16,299 nt of DNA. Source: Nitrospiraceae bacterium UBA2166. Its GTDB lineage: Bacteria > Nitrospirota > Nitrospiria > Nitrospirales > UBA2166. A program made the position numbers and the translations under genes. The stretch lies in contig DCWI01000005.1 of assembly GCA_002328825.1 (NCBI GenBank), positions 1 to 16,299 on the forward strand, given 5' to 3'. This document shows, in pieces, positions 6,359 to 14,742 of the stretch; the stretch's first letter is position 1; each line of letters begins with the position of its first letter. The notes under the pieces were generated by a model. It had not been told where the DNA came from. It made no database searches and worked only from the letters and a program-made list of their open reading frames with translations.

Positions 6359-8068
6359 TTAAAAAAGAAAGTAGCGCTGAGCCAAAGCGAGGCGTGAGGC
6401 AGGCTCACAAGTGATGTGTTGGCCATCAACAGTCACATGGTAGGTTTCAGAATCAACTGCAATGTTGGGAAGAAAATCGTTTAGCTTCATATCACGCTTC
6501 CCAATGTTGCGACAATGCCTTACAGCAATCAGTTCTTTCTGCAATCCCATCGAGTGCAGGCTTCCACTGCTCACCGCGGCCTGCGACACAAAGTGCGCAG
6601 ACGTAGATTGGATTGCACGCCCAAACCCACCGAACATTGGCCGATAAAAACACGGCTGAGGTGTAGGGATCGACGCATTAGGATCACCCATCAATGCACC
6701 CGCAATAAACCCACCCTTCACTATTACTTCTGGCTTCACACCAAAAAACGCTGGCTTCCACAACACGAAATCAGCCATCTTGCCAACTTCAATTGATCCG
6801 ATCACATGACTTACGCCATGCGCAATTGCGGGATTGATGGTGTATTTGGCCACGTAACGTTTTACCCGTAGGTTGTCGTTTTCCCCCTGCTCATCCGCCA
6901 ATCTTCCGCGCTGTTGTTTCATTTTATCTGCTGTTTGCCATGTCCGACAGATGACTTCACCCACCCGTCCCATCGCTTGAGAATCTGATGCCATGATGCT
7001 GAACGCACCCATATCATGCAGCACATCCTCAGCCGCAATCGTCTCTGCTCGAATCCGTGATTCCGCAAAGGCTACATCCTCAGGCACACGATGATCCAAG
7101 TGATGGCAAACCATGAGCATATCCAAATGCTCATCCATAGTGTTGACGGTAAACGGCATCGTGGGATTGGTGGAGGACGGCAATATATTCTCCTGTCCAC
7201 ACACTTTGATGATATCAGGAGCGTGTCCCCCCCCCGCACCTTCAGTATGATAGGTGTGAATGGTTCTCTCCTTGAATGCCGCAATAGTGTCTTCTACGAA
7301 TCCAGCCTCATTAAGCGTATCGGTATGAATGGCCACTTGGACATCATACCGATCGGCAACCCCTAAACAACAATCGATGGCCGCCGGTGTCGTCCCCCAA
7401 TCCTCATGCAGCTTCAACCCCATGGCCCCAGCTTCAATCTGTGCATCAAGAGCCTGCGGAAGGGAGGCATTCCCCTTGCCAAGAAAACCAAAGTTCAAGG
7501 GATAGGCTTCAACAGATTGATACATTTTCTGAATATTCCACGGTCCTGGGGTACAGGTTGTTGCATTTGTTCCAGTTGCTGGCCCGGTTCCACCACCAAT
7601 CATTGTGGTGACACCAGAATAGAAGGCCTCGTTGATCTGCTGAGGCGAAATAAAATGGATATGACTATCAATTCCTCCAGCAGTCACAATCATGCCTTCA
7701 CCCGCAAGAATTTCCGTACCGGCACCAATGATCATCCCAGCGGTTACCCCATCCATAGTGTCAGGATTCCCAGCCTTTCCGATACCAAAAATTTTTCCGT
7801 CTTTGACTGCAATATCAGCTTTGATAATGCCCGTATAATCAATAATAACTGCATTTGTGATAACCAGATCTGGGGTGTCCGTTGCACCAGAAGATTGGCC
7901 CATACCATCACGAATCACCTTTCCTCCACCAAACTTCGCCTCATCACCATAGACGTTGAAGTCTTTTTCAACCTCAACCCACAACTCAGTATCAGCCAAG
8001 CGAATCCGATCACCACGAGACGGACCATAATGATCAACGTATGTTCTGCGTTGAATGTTCAAGCTCAT
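6359..8068 (-). CDS. ureC: Urease alpha (catalytic) subunit
   Basis: The 569-residue product is the nickel-bearing subunit that hydrolyses urea to ammonia and carbamate in the cytoplasm. All active-site residues are in register with characterised ureases: His136 and His138 (IDSHIHF), the lysine to be carbamylated Lys219 (GLKLHEDWG), His248 (AIHTDTLNE), His274 (YHTEGAGGGHAPD) and Asp362 (MASDSQAMGRVGE). The mobile-flap Cys321-His322-His323 is also present (MVCHHLD). Length is typical of a separate alpha subunit. It is the last gene of the urt-ure run, starting 16 nt after ureB, and no accessory gene follows. A G9 run (plus-strand C9, 7227-7235) codes for the glycines next to His274 and is in frame. 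Nothing suggests inactivity, but nickel insertion needs UreD/F/G, which are not in this window. Confidence 0.99.
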   Translation of the reverse strand: MSLNIQRRTYVDHYGPSRGDRIRLADTELWVEVEKDFNVYGDEAKFGGGKVIRDGMGQSSGATDTPDLVITNAVIIDYTGIIKADIAVKDGKIFGIGKAGNPDTMDGVTAGMIIGAGTEILAGEGMIVTAGGIDSHIHFISPQQINEAFYSGVTTMIGGGTGPATGTNATTCTPGPWNIQKMYQSVEAYPLNFGFLGKGNASLPQALDAQIEAGAMGLKLHEDWGTTPAAIDCCLGVADRYDVQVAIHTDTLNEAGFVEDTIAAFKERTIHTYHTEGAGGGHAPDIIKVCGQENILPSSTNPTMPFTVNTMDEHLDMLMVCHHLDHRVPEDVAFAESRIRAETIAAEDVLHDMGAFSIMASDSQAMGRVGEVICRTWQTADKMKQQRGRLADEQGENDNLRVKRYVAKYTINPAIAHGVSHVIGSIEVGKMADFVLWKPAFFGVKPEVIVKGGFIAGALMGDPNASIPTPQPCFYRPMFGGFGRAIQSTSAHFVSQAAVSSGSLHSMGLQKELIAVRHCRNIGKRDMKLNDFLPNIAVDSETYHVTVDGQHITCEPASRLALAQRYFLF

Positions 8069-8084
8069 GGTTAAATGATGGTCC

Positions 8085-8450
8085 TTATATACTGCCCTTA
8101 CCTTTTAAAGCGCGTGCCAACGCTTCATTTTTGATATCCGCATCATCAAGTTTCCCACAGGTAAAGTTGTTGATCCCATACACAACCCTATTGCCCCCGA
8201 GTGCAACCAGGACAACTGTTTTCTCTTCACCCGGCTCAAAACGAACCGCAGTCCCAGAAAGAATGTTGAGCCGCATCCCAAAGGCTTTTTCTCGCTCAAA
8301 TAACAACGCCCGATTGGTCTCGAAAAAGTGACAATGCGATCCTACCTGGATAGGGCGGTCTCCCACATTGGAGACAACCAATTCGACACAATCTCTCCCC
8401 TCATTTGCCACGATAGGTTGATCTAAACATTGGATTTCTCCAGGTATCAT
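8085..8450 (-). CDS. ureB: Urease beta subunit
   Basis: The roughly 121-residue small structural subunit packs against UreC in the urease trimer. It begins MIPGEI, the usual UreB start, and contains IQVGSHCHFFETN followed by the family block with AFGMRLNILSGTAVRFEPGE. Two adjacent ATG codons (8453, 8450) are available. The second gives the family-typical N-terminus and better spacing (7 nt) from the AGG ribosome site, so it is used here. ureB starts 9-12 nt after the ureA stop. It is separate from ureA, unlike the fused gamma-beta subunit of Helicobacter. Confidence 0.97.
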   Translation of the reverse strand: MIPGEIQCLDQPIVANEGRDCVELVVSNVGDRPIQVGSHCHFFETNRALLFEREKAFGMRLNILSGTAVRFEPGEEKTVVLVALGGNRVVYGINNFTCGKLDDADIKNEALARALKGKGSI

Positions 8451-8462
8451 CATGAAACCTAA

Positions 8463-8765
8463 CTACCTAATGGGGTCATGCACGGTCACAAGCTTGGTAC
8501 CATCTGGAAATGTCCCCTCAATCTGAACGTCATGAATCATTTCTGGCACTCCCTCCATTACATCATTACGAACAAGAATGGTTGCACCAAAGGTCATAAG
8601 TTCAGAAACGGTCTTCCCATCCCTAATTCCTTCAAGAATTTCCGCAGTAATAACAGCCACAGCCTCAGGGTAGTTGAGTTTCAACCCTCGCTCTTTCCTT
8701 CTGCGCGCCACTTCAGCGGCAGTGAATATCATAAGCTTTTCTTGTTCACGAGGAGATATATGCAT
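8463..8765 (-). CDS. ureA: Urease gamma subunit
   Basis: The 100-residue product has the standard UreA length and motifs: MHISPREQEKLMIFTAAEVA at the N-terminus, GLKLNYPEAVAVITAEI in the middle and VPEMIHDVQIEGTFPDGTKL near the end, closing with VTVHDPI. It is the smallest structural subunit of the (UreABC)3 enzyme and carries no metal ligands. It starts only 6 nt after the urtE stop, so the urease structural genes follow the urea transporter genes without a break. No separate promoter can fit in that gap. Confidence 0.97.
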   Translation of the reverse strand: MHISPREQEKLMIFTAAEVARRRKERGLKLNYPEAVAVITAEILEGIRDGKTVSELMTFGATILVRNDVMEGVPEMIHDVQIEGTFPDGTKLVTVHDPIR

Positions 8766-8771
8766 GGCATG

Positions 8772-9491
8772 TCAAACCGTCAAGTGCTTCTTTACTGTGG
8801 CTTCATCCAAGTCTTTCGTCAAACCGTGAGACACAATAGACCCTTTCTCCATCACATAGTACAGATCAGCCAAACGCCAAGCAAACTCCAAATATTGTTC
8901 GACCAGAAGAATTGAAACCGTCCCTTGTTGCTTGAGCCGTACAATAGTCTGTTCAATCTCCTGAATCACTGACGGCTGAATACCTTCTGTCGGTTCATCC
9001 AAAAGAAGCAATCGAGGTTCACCCAGTAGAGCCCTTGCAATCGCCAATTGTTGCTGCTGACCACCACTTAGATCACCTCCCGCTCGCCCAAGCATACTTT
9101 TTAGAACTGGAAACAAATCGTAAATCTCGCGGGGAATTCCGTTTCCTCTTCCGGTTGAGCACGCCTGCAGGCCAACCATAAGATTTTCTTCCACCGTCAG
9201 CATTGGAAAGATATCCCGCCCCTGCGGCACATACCCAATTCCATATTTCGTGCGTTTTTCAGGTGCCCAACGATTCACATTGGCACCATCAAAGTTCACC
9301 GATCCCCCCGTCGATCGCAATAACCCCACAATAGTTTTCAAAGTTGTAGTTTTTCCTACCCCATTTCGCCCAAGCAGACAGGCTACTCGGCCTGAAGGAA
9401 CAGTCAGGTTCACATCTCGCAAAATAAGGCTTTCTCCATACGAAACATTGAGCTGATCCAGCACAAGAATAGGATGTTCACCCACGCCCAA
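8772..9491 (-). CDS. urtE: Urea ABC transporter ATP-binding protein UrtE (LivF type)
   Basis: The 239-residue ABC ATPase has Walker A GRNGVGKTT (41-49), Q-loop GYVPQGRDIFP (86-96), signature LSGGQQQQLA (141-150) and Walker B LLLLDEPTEG (161-170). GYVPQGRDIFPMLTVEENL is characteristic of UrtE/LivF. It pairs with UrtD to energise urea import through UrtB/UrtC. The start used is TTG 9491, inside the end of urtD (14-nt overlap), because GGAG stands 7 nt upstream; GTG 9485 is the alternative. Identification as UrtE rather than LivF rests on its place between urtD and ureA. Confidence 0.95.
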   Translation of the reverse strand: MGVGEHPILVLDQLNVSYGESLILRDVNLTVPSGRVACLLGRNGVGKTTTLKTIVGLLRSTGGSVNFDGANVNRWAPEKRTKYGIGYVPQGRDIFPMLTVEENLMVGLQACSTGRGNGIPREIYDLFPVLKSMLGRAGGDLSGGQQQQLAIARALLGEPRLLLLDEPTEGIQPSVIQEIEQTIVRLKQQGTVSILLVEQYLEFAWRLADLYYVMEKGSIVSHGLTKDLDEATVKKHLTV

Positions 9492-10227
9492 GATAAATCT
9501 CCATTACCTGTTCGTTATTCTGTACCTCATCAACTGACCCCTCACATAGAAGTCGTCCTTCGTGAAGTACAGACACCTTATTAGCAATTTGACGAACAAA
9601 TTGCATGTCATGCTCGATAACCAACACCGATCTCTCTTTGGCAATAGCCTGCAATAGCAAACCCGTCTGCTCTGTCTCGTAATCCGTCATACCTGCAACC
9701 GGCTCATCAATCAAAAGCAACTGCGCATCTTGAGCCATTACCATTCCAATCTCAAGCCACTGTTTTTCGCCATGAGAGAGACTAGCAGCAATCTGATGAG
9801 GCTTTTCGGCAAGCCCAATCATAGCAAGTATTTCATCAAGCCGATCCCTCTCTGTAGATGACAACTGCCGAAACAGCATAGCCCAAACACTTTTGTCTTG
9901 GTCCAACGACAATTCGAGATTCTCACGAACCGTATGGTGAAGGTAAATTGAAGGCGTTTGAAATTTCCGCCCAACCCCAAGTTGGGCAATTTCATGTTCT
10001 CGATAGGTGGAGATATCTGCATCCCGCCCAAAGATCACGCGGCCATTGTCCGGTTTGACCTTTCCACAAATGACATCAAGTAGGGTCGTCTTACCTGCAC
10101 CATTGGGCCCAATAACCAACCTAAGCTCGCCGTAGTCCATAAAAAAACTCAGCGCATCAAGCGCCTTGAACCCGTCAAAGCTAACGGTCAGATTCTCAAC
10201 ATAGATGATTGATCCACGATCCGTCAT
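9478..10227 (-). CDS. urtD: Urea ABC transporter ATP-binding protein UrtD (LivG type)
   Basis: The 249-residue ABC ATPase has Walker A GPNGAGKTT (40-48), Q-loop GRKFQTPSIY (86-95), signature LSHGEKQWLEIGM (150-162) and Walker B LLLIDEPVAGM (170-180). The variant signature LSHGEKQ in place of LSGGQ is typical of UrtD. It forms the cytoplasmic ATPase heterodimer with UrtE. ATG 10227 overlaps the urtC stop (ATGA, 4 nt), indicating translational coupling. Confidence 0.96.
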   Translation of the reverse strand: MTDRGSIIYVENLTVSFDGFKALDALSFFMDYGELRLVIGPNGAGKTTLLDVICGKVKPDNGRVIFGRDADISTYREHEIAQLGVGRKFQTPSIYLHHTVRENLELSLDQDKSVWAMLFRQLSSTERDRLDEILAMIGLAEKPHQIAASLSHGEKQWLEIGMVMAQDAQLLLIDEPVAGMTDYETEQTGLLLQAIAKERSVLVIEHDMQFVRQIANKVSVLHEGRLLCEGSVDEVQNNEQVMEIYLGRG

Positions 10228-11369
10228 GGCACCGAACGTTCCTTACTCTCTGCCAATTCATCAGTAGAACGACTCTTGAAAATCCGACCAACCCACCGTT
10301 GTGCCTGTTCTATAAGACCCACAATGCCATTGGGAAACAGCACGACAACAGCCACGAACAATCCACCAAGAAAGTACAGCCATATATCAGGAAAGTTTGT
10401 CGTTAGATAGCTTCTTGCCCAATTAACTCCCACGGCACCAATCACTGCCCCATAGAGGGCACCACGACCACCTACCGCAACCCACAACACCATTTCAATC
10501 GATGGTAAAACACCCATTTGGCTGGGAGTAATGATTCCAACCTGCGGGACATAGAGTGCTCCAGCCAAGCCGGCAAGACCGGCCGATATGACAAAAACCA
10601 GCAGTTTAAATGCAGCTGGAGAGTAGCCAGAATACCTTAACCGGTTTTCATGATCGCGAATAGCGACAAGCACTTTCCCCAAACGTGAACGGACAAGCCA
10701 TCGGCAAAACAGGTAGGCCCCAATAAGAGCAATGACGGTCACAATATATAACCCACGTACCGTGTCTGGATCGGAAAGCTCAAACCCAAGGAGTATTTTA
10801 AAGTCCGTGAGACCATTGGTTCCACCCAAGTTCAGTTCATTGCGGTTAAAAAGGAGCCAGATCGAAAGGGCAAACGCCTGAGTAATGATGGCAAAATAAA
10901 CCCCACGAATACGGCTCCGAAAAGCAAAAAACCCAAATATCGCTGCCACCAACATGGGAACGAAAATTACCGCCCCAGAAGTAAAGAGGAAACTAGAAAA
11001 TGGTTTCCAAAACAGAGGAAGCTCGGTGACACGGTTCCAGACCATAAAGTCTGGCAAGGCTGAACCATAGACACTTCGATCACCAATCTGCAACATGAGG
11101 TGCATCCCCATGCAATAGGCTCCCAAACCGAAAAACACCCCATGTCCCAAGCTAAGAATTCCGGTATACCCCCAAATCAAATCAATACCTAACGCCAAAA
11201 TGGCAAACGCCAAATATTTCCCCAGAAGATTGATGTGGAAGTCACTGAAATGAAAAAACGACTCTTCTCCTGGAACCAAATTAAGCAATGGCACAACAAT
11301 TAAAAGACAGAATGCGACAATACTAAAGATGGGCCATTCGCCTCTCTTACTCTCTTGCGATACCAGCAC
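10224..11369 (-). CDS. urtC: Urea ABC transporter permease UrtC (LivM type)
   Basis: The 381-residue polytopic inner-membrane protein has a first hydrophobic span at about residues 13-32 and further spans across the rest. It carries the LivM-family blocks GYTGILSLGHGVFFGLGAY (67-85) and GGTNGLTDF (182-190), and a C-terminal region with AGLAGALYVPQVGIITPSQM and GGRGALYGAVIGAVGV. With UrtB it forms the channel for urea. The start is GTG 11369, preceded by GAGG at 9 nt. It lies 20 nt after urtB and overlaps urtD. The highly charged C-terminus (KSRSTDELAESKERSVP) should be cytoplasmic. Confidence 0.95.
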   Translation of the reverse strand: MLVSQESKRGEWPIFSIVAFCLLIVVPLLNLVPGEESFFHFSDFHINLLGKYLAFAILALGIDLIWGYTGILSLGHGVFFGLGAYCMGMHLMLQIGDRSVYGSALPDFMVWNRVTELPLFWKPFSSFLFTSGAVIFVPMLVAAIFGFFAFRSRIRGVYFAIITQAFALSIWLLFNRNELNLGGTNGLTDFKILLGFELSDPDTVRGLYIVTVIALIGAYLFCRWLVRSRLGKVLVAIRDHENRLRYSGYSPAAFKLLVFVISAGLAGLAGALYVPQVGIITPSQMGVLPSIEMVLWVAVGGRGALYGAVIGAVGVNWARSYLTTNFPDIWLYFLGGLFVAVVVLFPNGIVGLIEQAQRWVGRIFKSRSTDELAESKERSVP

Positions 11370-11389
11370 GTGCAGTTACCTCATTCCTA

Positions 11390-13144
11390 TCATTTTGTTT
11401 CAAGTCCTCTCCCCTTGGCCGGGAAAAAACCTGAGGGGCGCCACTGCAAAAACAATATCACCAAGCCAAGAATGAATACTTTTCCATACACTGCACCAAG
11501 CATGGGTTCAAGAAATTTGTTCAAACTTCCAATCCCCAACGCAGCAGCAATTGTCCCACTTAATTTCCCAACACCACCAGTCACGACAACCATGAAGGAA
11601 TCAACAATATAGTTTTGTCCAAGATCTGGACCAACATTTCCAACTTGACTGAGCGCCGCTCCAGCCAATCCAGCTACCCCAGCCCCAAAAGCAAATGTCA
11701 ACGCATCAATATGGCCGGTTCGAATCCCCAAACACGCACTCATCTCCCTGTTTTGCGTAACTGCACGAATCTTGAGCCCCGTATTGGTCCGAAAAAGAAA
11801 GAGGTAGGTCGCGATGACACAGAAAATAGTGAGTCCGATAATGAAGAGACGATTGTACGGAATAAAGACCCCCACCATAACCTGAGCGCCACCGCTCAAC
11901 CACGAAGGGGACGAAACATCCACATTTGCAGCACCAAATACTTGTCGAACCGCCTGCTGAAGAATGAGACCAATGCCCCACGTTACCAACAACGTCTCCA
12001 ACGGACGACCATACAAAAATCGGATCACCCCACGCTCTATTGCCAAGCCAAACGCTCCAGCAACCAAGAACGCAACCGGAAGCGCAACGAGAAAATAATA
12101 ATCGAATGCACTTTGTGGGAAATAGGCAAGAAAAATGTGCTGCACGACAAACGTTGCATAGGCCCCAAGCATCATGAGTTCGCCGTGGGCCATATTAATG
12201 ACACCCATTAGGCCAAAAACGATTGCTAAGCCAAGGGCCATCAGCAGCAAGATAGAGCTCAGACTCAGCCCCCGAAAGATCGTCTGAACAGTACGTGCGT
12301 AAAATGCCCAGCCCTCGATACTCTTGAGAGCTGTCACTGCGGCAGCACGCACAGTCTCATCAAAATCCGGCTCAATCCCCTCATCCTCAGACCCGTCAAT
12401 TACCAGCATCAACGCTGGCACAGCCTCTTCACCCCGCAACTCGCCAAGACGAATGATCGCAGTAACACGCACAGTAGGATCGTTATCTGTGATCTTGAGC
12501 AGGTTGATTGCGGTATCAAGCGCCACTCTCACCCATTTGTCCCGTTCAAGCAAAAGATACTTTTCAAGCAAAGGGATTGCGGCAGGATCGTCGCTAAACC
12601 CAATGTCCATCGCGGCAGAACGACGAACATTGGCCCTTGAATCCATCAAATTAATCTGATTGCGAAGTGAATCAATCTGTTTCTTCACCACTCGACGCAG
12701 TCGGCGATCAGGTCGCACTTCTTCAACGGCATCAAGCGAAACGTAGAGAATACCCCCGTCTACCTGCAGCATGTTCGCCAGTCCATATGGCGAAACCAGT
12801 GGAACAACCGCCTCATCATCCTGTGTTGTCTCATCACCACCCAACACCAGTATCTGTTGACCATCTGGACGAGTCCAAATATATAAACTGCCAACCCGAT
12901 ACTCCTCGAGAAAAGAAAGGATTTGAGCGTCACCAGTCATCCCAAGCGCAATAATTGCCTCCTTTTGTATCACCCGGTCATCACTGGCAAGGGCAGAGAT
13001 GTAAGAGGCAATCAACGGAGGAACAGGAAAGGCGGAGTCAGAGTGCACTGGGATCTGTGCGAAAGAGGCCATAGGCAAGAGCACTATCACCATCACACAC
13101 ACGCCAATCAACTTGCGACATTTCACAGTCTTTTTCTCCACCAT
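11390..13144 (-). CDS. urtB: Urea ABC transporter permease UrtB with exported N-terminal HEAT-like domain
   Basis: The roughly 584-residue product has two parts. Residues 1-30 look like a signal peptide or signal anchor (VCVMVIVLLPMASFAQ). Residues about 40-280 are helical repeats of HEAT type (for example RRSAAMDIGFSDDPAAIPLL and RVTAIIRLGELRGEEAVPAL), with an inserted beta-like stretch at about 85-145. From about residue 290 follows a LivH-type permease with GVINMAHGELMMLGAYATF (315-333) and AFGAGVAGLAGAALSQVGNV (486-505). This architecture is shared by long UrtB proteins. The permease part makes the membrane channel with UrtC, while the N-terminal domain should face the periplasm. ATG 13144 is preferred over GTG 13147; neither has a recognisable Shine-Dalgarno site. 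A terminator-like hairpin ends about 15 nt upstream. Confidence 0.94.
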   Translation of the reverse strand: MVEKKTVKCRKLIGVCVMVIVLLPMASFAQIPVHSDSAFPVPPLIASYISALASDDRVIQKEAIIALGMTGDAQILSFLEEYRVGSLYIWTRPDGQQILVLGGDETTQDDEAVVPLVSPYGLANMLQVDGGILYVSLDAVEEVRPDRRLRRVVKKQIDSLRNQINLMDSRANVRRSAAMDIGFSDDPAAIPLLEKYLLLERDKWVRVALDTAINLLKITDNDPTVRVTAIIRLGELRGEEAVPALMLVIDGSEDEGIEPDFDETVRAAAVTALKSIEGWAFYARTVQTIFRGLSLSSILLLMALGLAIVFGLMGVINMAHGELMMLGAYATFVVQHIFLAYFPQSAFDYYFLVALPVAFLVAGAFGLAIERGVIRFLYGRPLETLLVTWGIGLILQQAVRQVFGAANVDVSSPSWLSGGAQVMVGVFIPYNRLFIIGLTIFCVIATYLFLFRTNTGLKIRAVTQNREMSACLGIRTGHIDALTFAFGAGVAGLAGAALSQVGNVGPDLGQNYIVDSFMVVVTGGVGKLSGTIAAALGIGSLNKFLEPMLGAVYGKVFILGLVILFLQWRPSGFFPAKGRGLETK

Positions 13145-13158
13145 CACACCATCAATAG

Positions 13159-13199
13159 AAAACGCCTGGTTCCGAGAACTCTTGCTCAGAACCAGGCGT
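13159..13199 (-). terminator. Terminator-like hairpin between urtA and urtB
   Basis: Perfect 11-bp arms ACGCCTGGTTC (13199-13189 on the minus strand) and GAACCAGGCGT (13172-13162) enclose a 16-nt loop that can add a GAG/CTC inner stem. On the minus strand the stem is followed by TTTTCTATT. This is the form of a Rho-independent terminator for urtA transcripts. No promoter fits between it and urtB, so urtBCDE-ureABC would depend on readthrough. That would set a high ratio of binding protein to permease, as is common in ABC operons. Confidence 0.55.
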
Positions 13200-13356
13200 C
13201 ACCTACAAACCTCTACAAGACACGCCCACTCTACTCTGGACAGGCTCTACGAAACTCTCGGTTTCTCGCAGAACGTGCTAAGGAAATCTAACAGGAGCCT
13301 ATTTCCCATCCCACGAGTCACCACAATAAATCCTGCACCACAACGCATCTCACACT

Positions 13357-14673
13357 CTATTTCTTATACGTCCCTTTGTGATCAACCCAATCACAGCCCT
13401 TATCAGGACTCGTGTATTTGCTCCAAGGCTCAGCACGCACCAGCCCTTCAGATTTCCACACAACTTTAAACTGCCCAGTCTTGAGAATCTCACCAATATA
13501 TACTGGTTTATAAATATGATGGTTGGCAGGATCGGCTTTCTTTAACCCGCCGGGAGCATCGATAACTGTCCCATACACAGCCTTCCGAACAGCATCAACG
13601 TCCGTGGTTCCAGCCTTCTCAACTGCGTCTTTCCAAAGATACACCCCATAATAGGCCGCTTCCATCGGATCATCCGTTACACGCTTCGATCCGCCAGGAA
13701 GCCCATGAGTTCTAGCATATTCTTTAAACCTAGCCACCCAATCATTATTCTTTGGCGTATCAATCGATTGGAAGTAATTCCAAGCTGCAAGATGTCCGGC
13801 GAGTGCCTTGGCGTCCATCCCTCTTAGTTCGTCTTCGGCAACACTAAATGCCATGATGGGAGCATCGTCGGCGGTAAGACCCTGATTGGTAAATTCCTTA
13901 TAAAATGGAACGTTGCTATCCCCATTGATCGTACTCAAGATCGCCGCATCACCTCCGCGAGCAAACTTCTTGATCTTCCCAACGATGGTCTGATAGTCCT
14001 GATGGTGAAACGGCGTATATTCTTCGATAATATTCTTCTCAGGCACACCTTCATGAAGCAAGTACGCGCGGAGAATTTTATTAGCCGTTCGTGGAAAGAC
14101 ATAGTCTGTCCCTAGCAAATAGAACTTTTTGTACCCCCCACCCTCTTCACTTAAGAGGTATTTGGCTGCAGGAATTAACTGTTGATTTGGAGTGGCCGCG
14201 GTATAAAAGACGTTTTTGGAACATTCCTCTCCTTCGTATTGCACCGGATAGAACAATAAGCCATTGTTCTTTTCAAATACCGGTAAGACCGACTTACGAC
14301 TCACTGATGTCCAGCACCCAAACACCGCATCAACCTTATCCTGCTGCAATAGCTGTTTTGCCTTTTCAGCAAACAGAGGCCAATCAGATGCCGGATCGAC
14401 GACCACGGGTTCAATCTCTCTTCCGAGAACGCCTCCTGCGTCATTGATTTCTTCGATCGCCATCATCACAACGTCACGCAACGACACCTCACTAATGGCC
14501 ATCGTCCCACTTAGCGAATGAAGAATCCCCACCTTAACCGGATCTTTTGCGGCAACGGCCATCTGCGGGTTGATAAGACTACTCCCCACACTCATCGCCA
14601 ATGCCAAAGCAACTGCTGTGATACTTAGGACTAAACCTCGCCCAACGTTCGAGGCTGGTGTACGTACCTGCAT
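13357..14673 (-). CDS. urtA: Urea ABC transporter substrate-binding protein UrtA
   Basis: The 438-residue type I periplasmic binding protein of the Leu/Ile/Val and amide-binding class has a signal peptide at residues 1-42, with a basic start, a hydrophobic core (LVLSITAVALALAMSVGSSL) and an AVAA/K cleavage site. VGILHSLSGTMAISEVSLRD and GCWTSVSRKSVLPVFE are typical of UrtA. It captures urea (or short amides) in the periplasm and delivers it to UrtBC. ATG 14673 has a good ribosome site (GGGAG, 7 nt upstream). urtB begins about 210 nt downstream past a hairpin. The signal peptide lacks a lipobox, so the protein is predicted to be soluble. FmdDEF-type amide binding is an alternative specificity, but the following urtBCDE-ureABC makes urea by far the likeliest substrate. 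Confidence 0.97.
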   Translation of the reverse strand: MQVRTPASNVGRGLVLSITAVALALAMSVGSSLINPQMAVAAKDPVKVGILHSLSGTMAISEVSLRDVVMMAIEEINDAGGVLGREIEPVVVDPASDWPLFAEKAKQLLQQDKVDAVFGCWTSVSRKSVLPVFEKNNGLLFYPVQYEGEECSKNVFYTAATPNQQLIPAAKYLLSEEGGGYKKFYLLGTDYVFPRTANKILRAYLLHEGVPEKNIIEEYTPFHHQDYQTIVGKIKKFARGGDAAILSTINGDSNVPFYKEFTNQGLTADDAPIMAFSVAEDELRGMDAKALAGHLAAWNYFQSIDTPKNNDWVARFKEYARTHGLPGGSKRVTDDPMEAAYYGVYLWKDAVEKAGTTDVDAVRKAVYGTVIDAPGGLKKADPANHHIYKPVYIGEILKTGQFKVVWKSEGLVRAEPWSKYTSPDKGCDWVDHKGTYKK

Positions 14674-14742
14674 TTTCTTTCTCCCTTTCTTGACTCGACA
14701 ATCCTTACGTGATAGGGTCGCCGTGTTTTGCGGTTAGAATCT

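Noticed and set aside
7406..8074. 222-codon plus-strand open frame opposite ureC
   Set aside because: It lies wholly antisense to a well-conserved urease gene and its composition mirrors the ureC codons; it is a shadow frame.
13247..13348. 33-codon minus-strand reading frame between urtA and urtB
   Set aside because: It has no good ribosome site, recognisable motif or family resemblance; such a frame is expected by chance in a 160-bp spacer.
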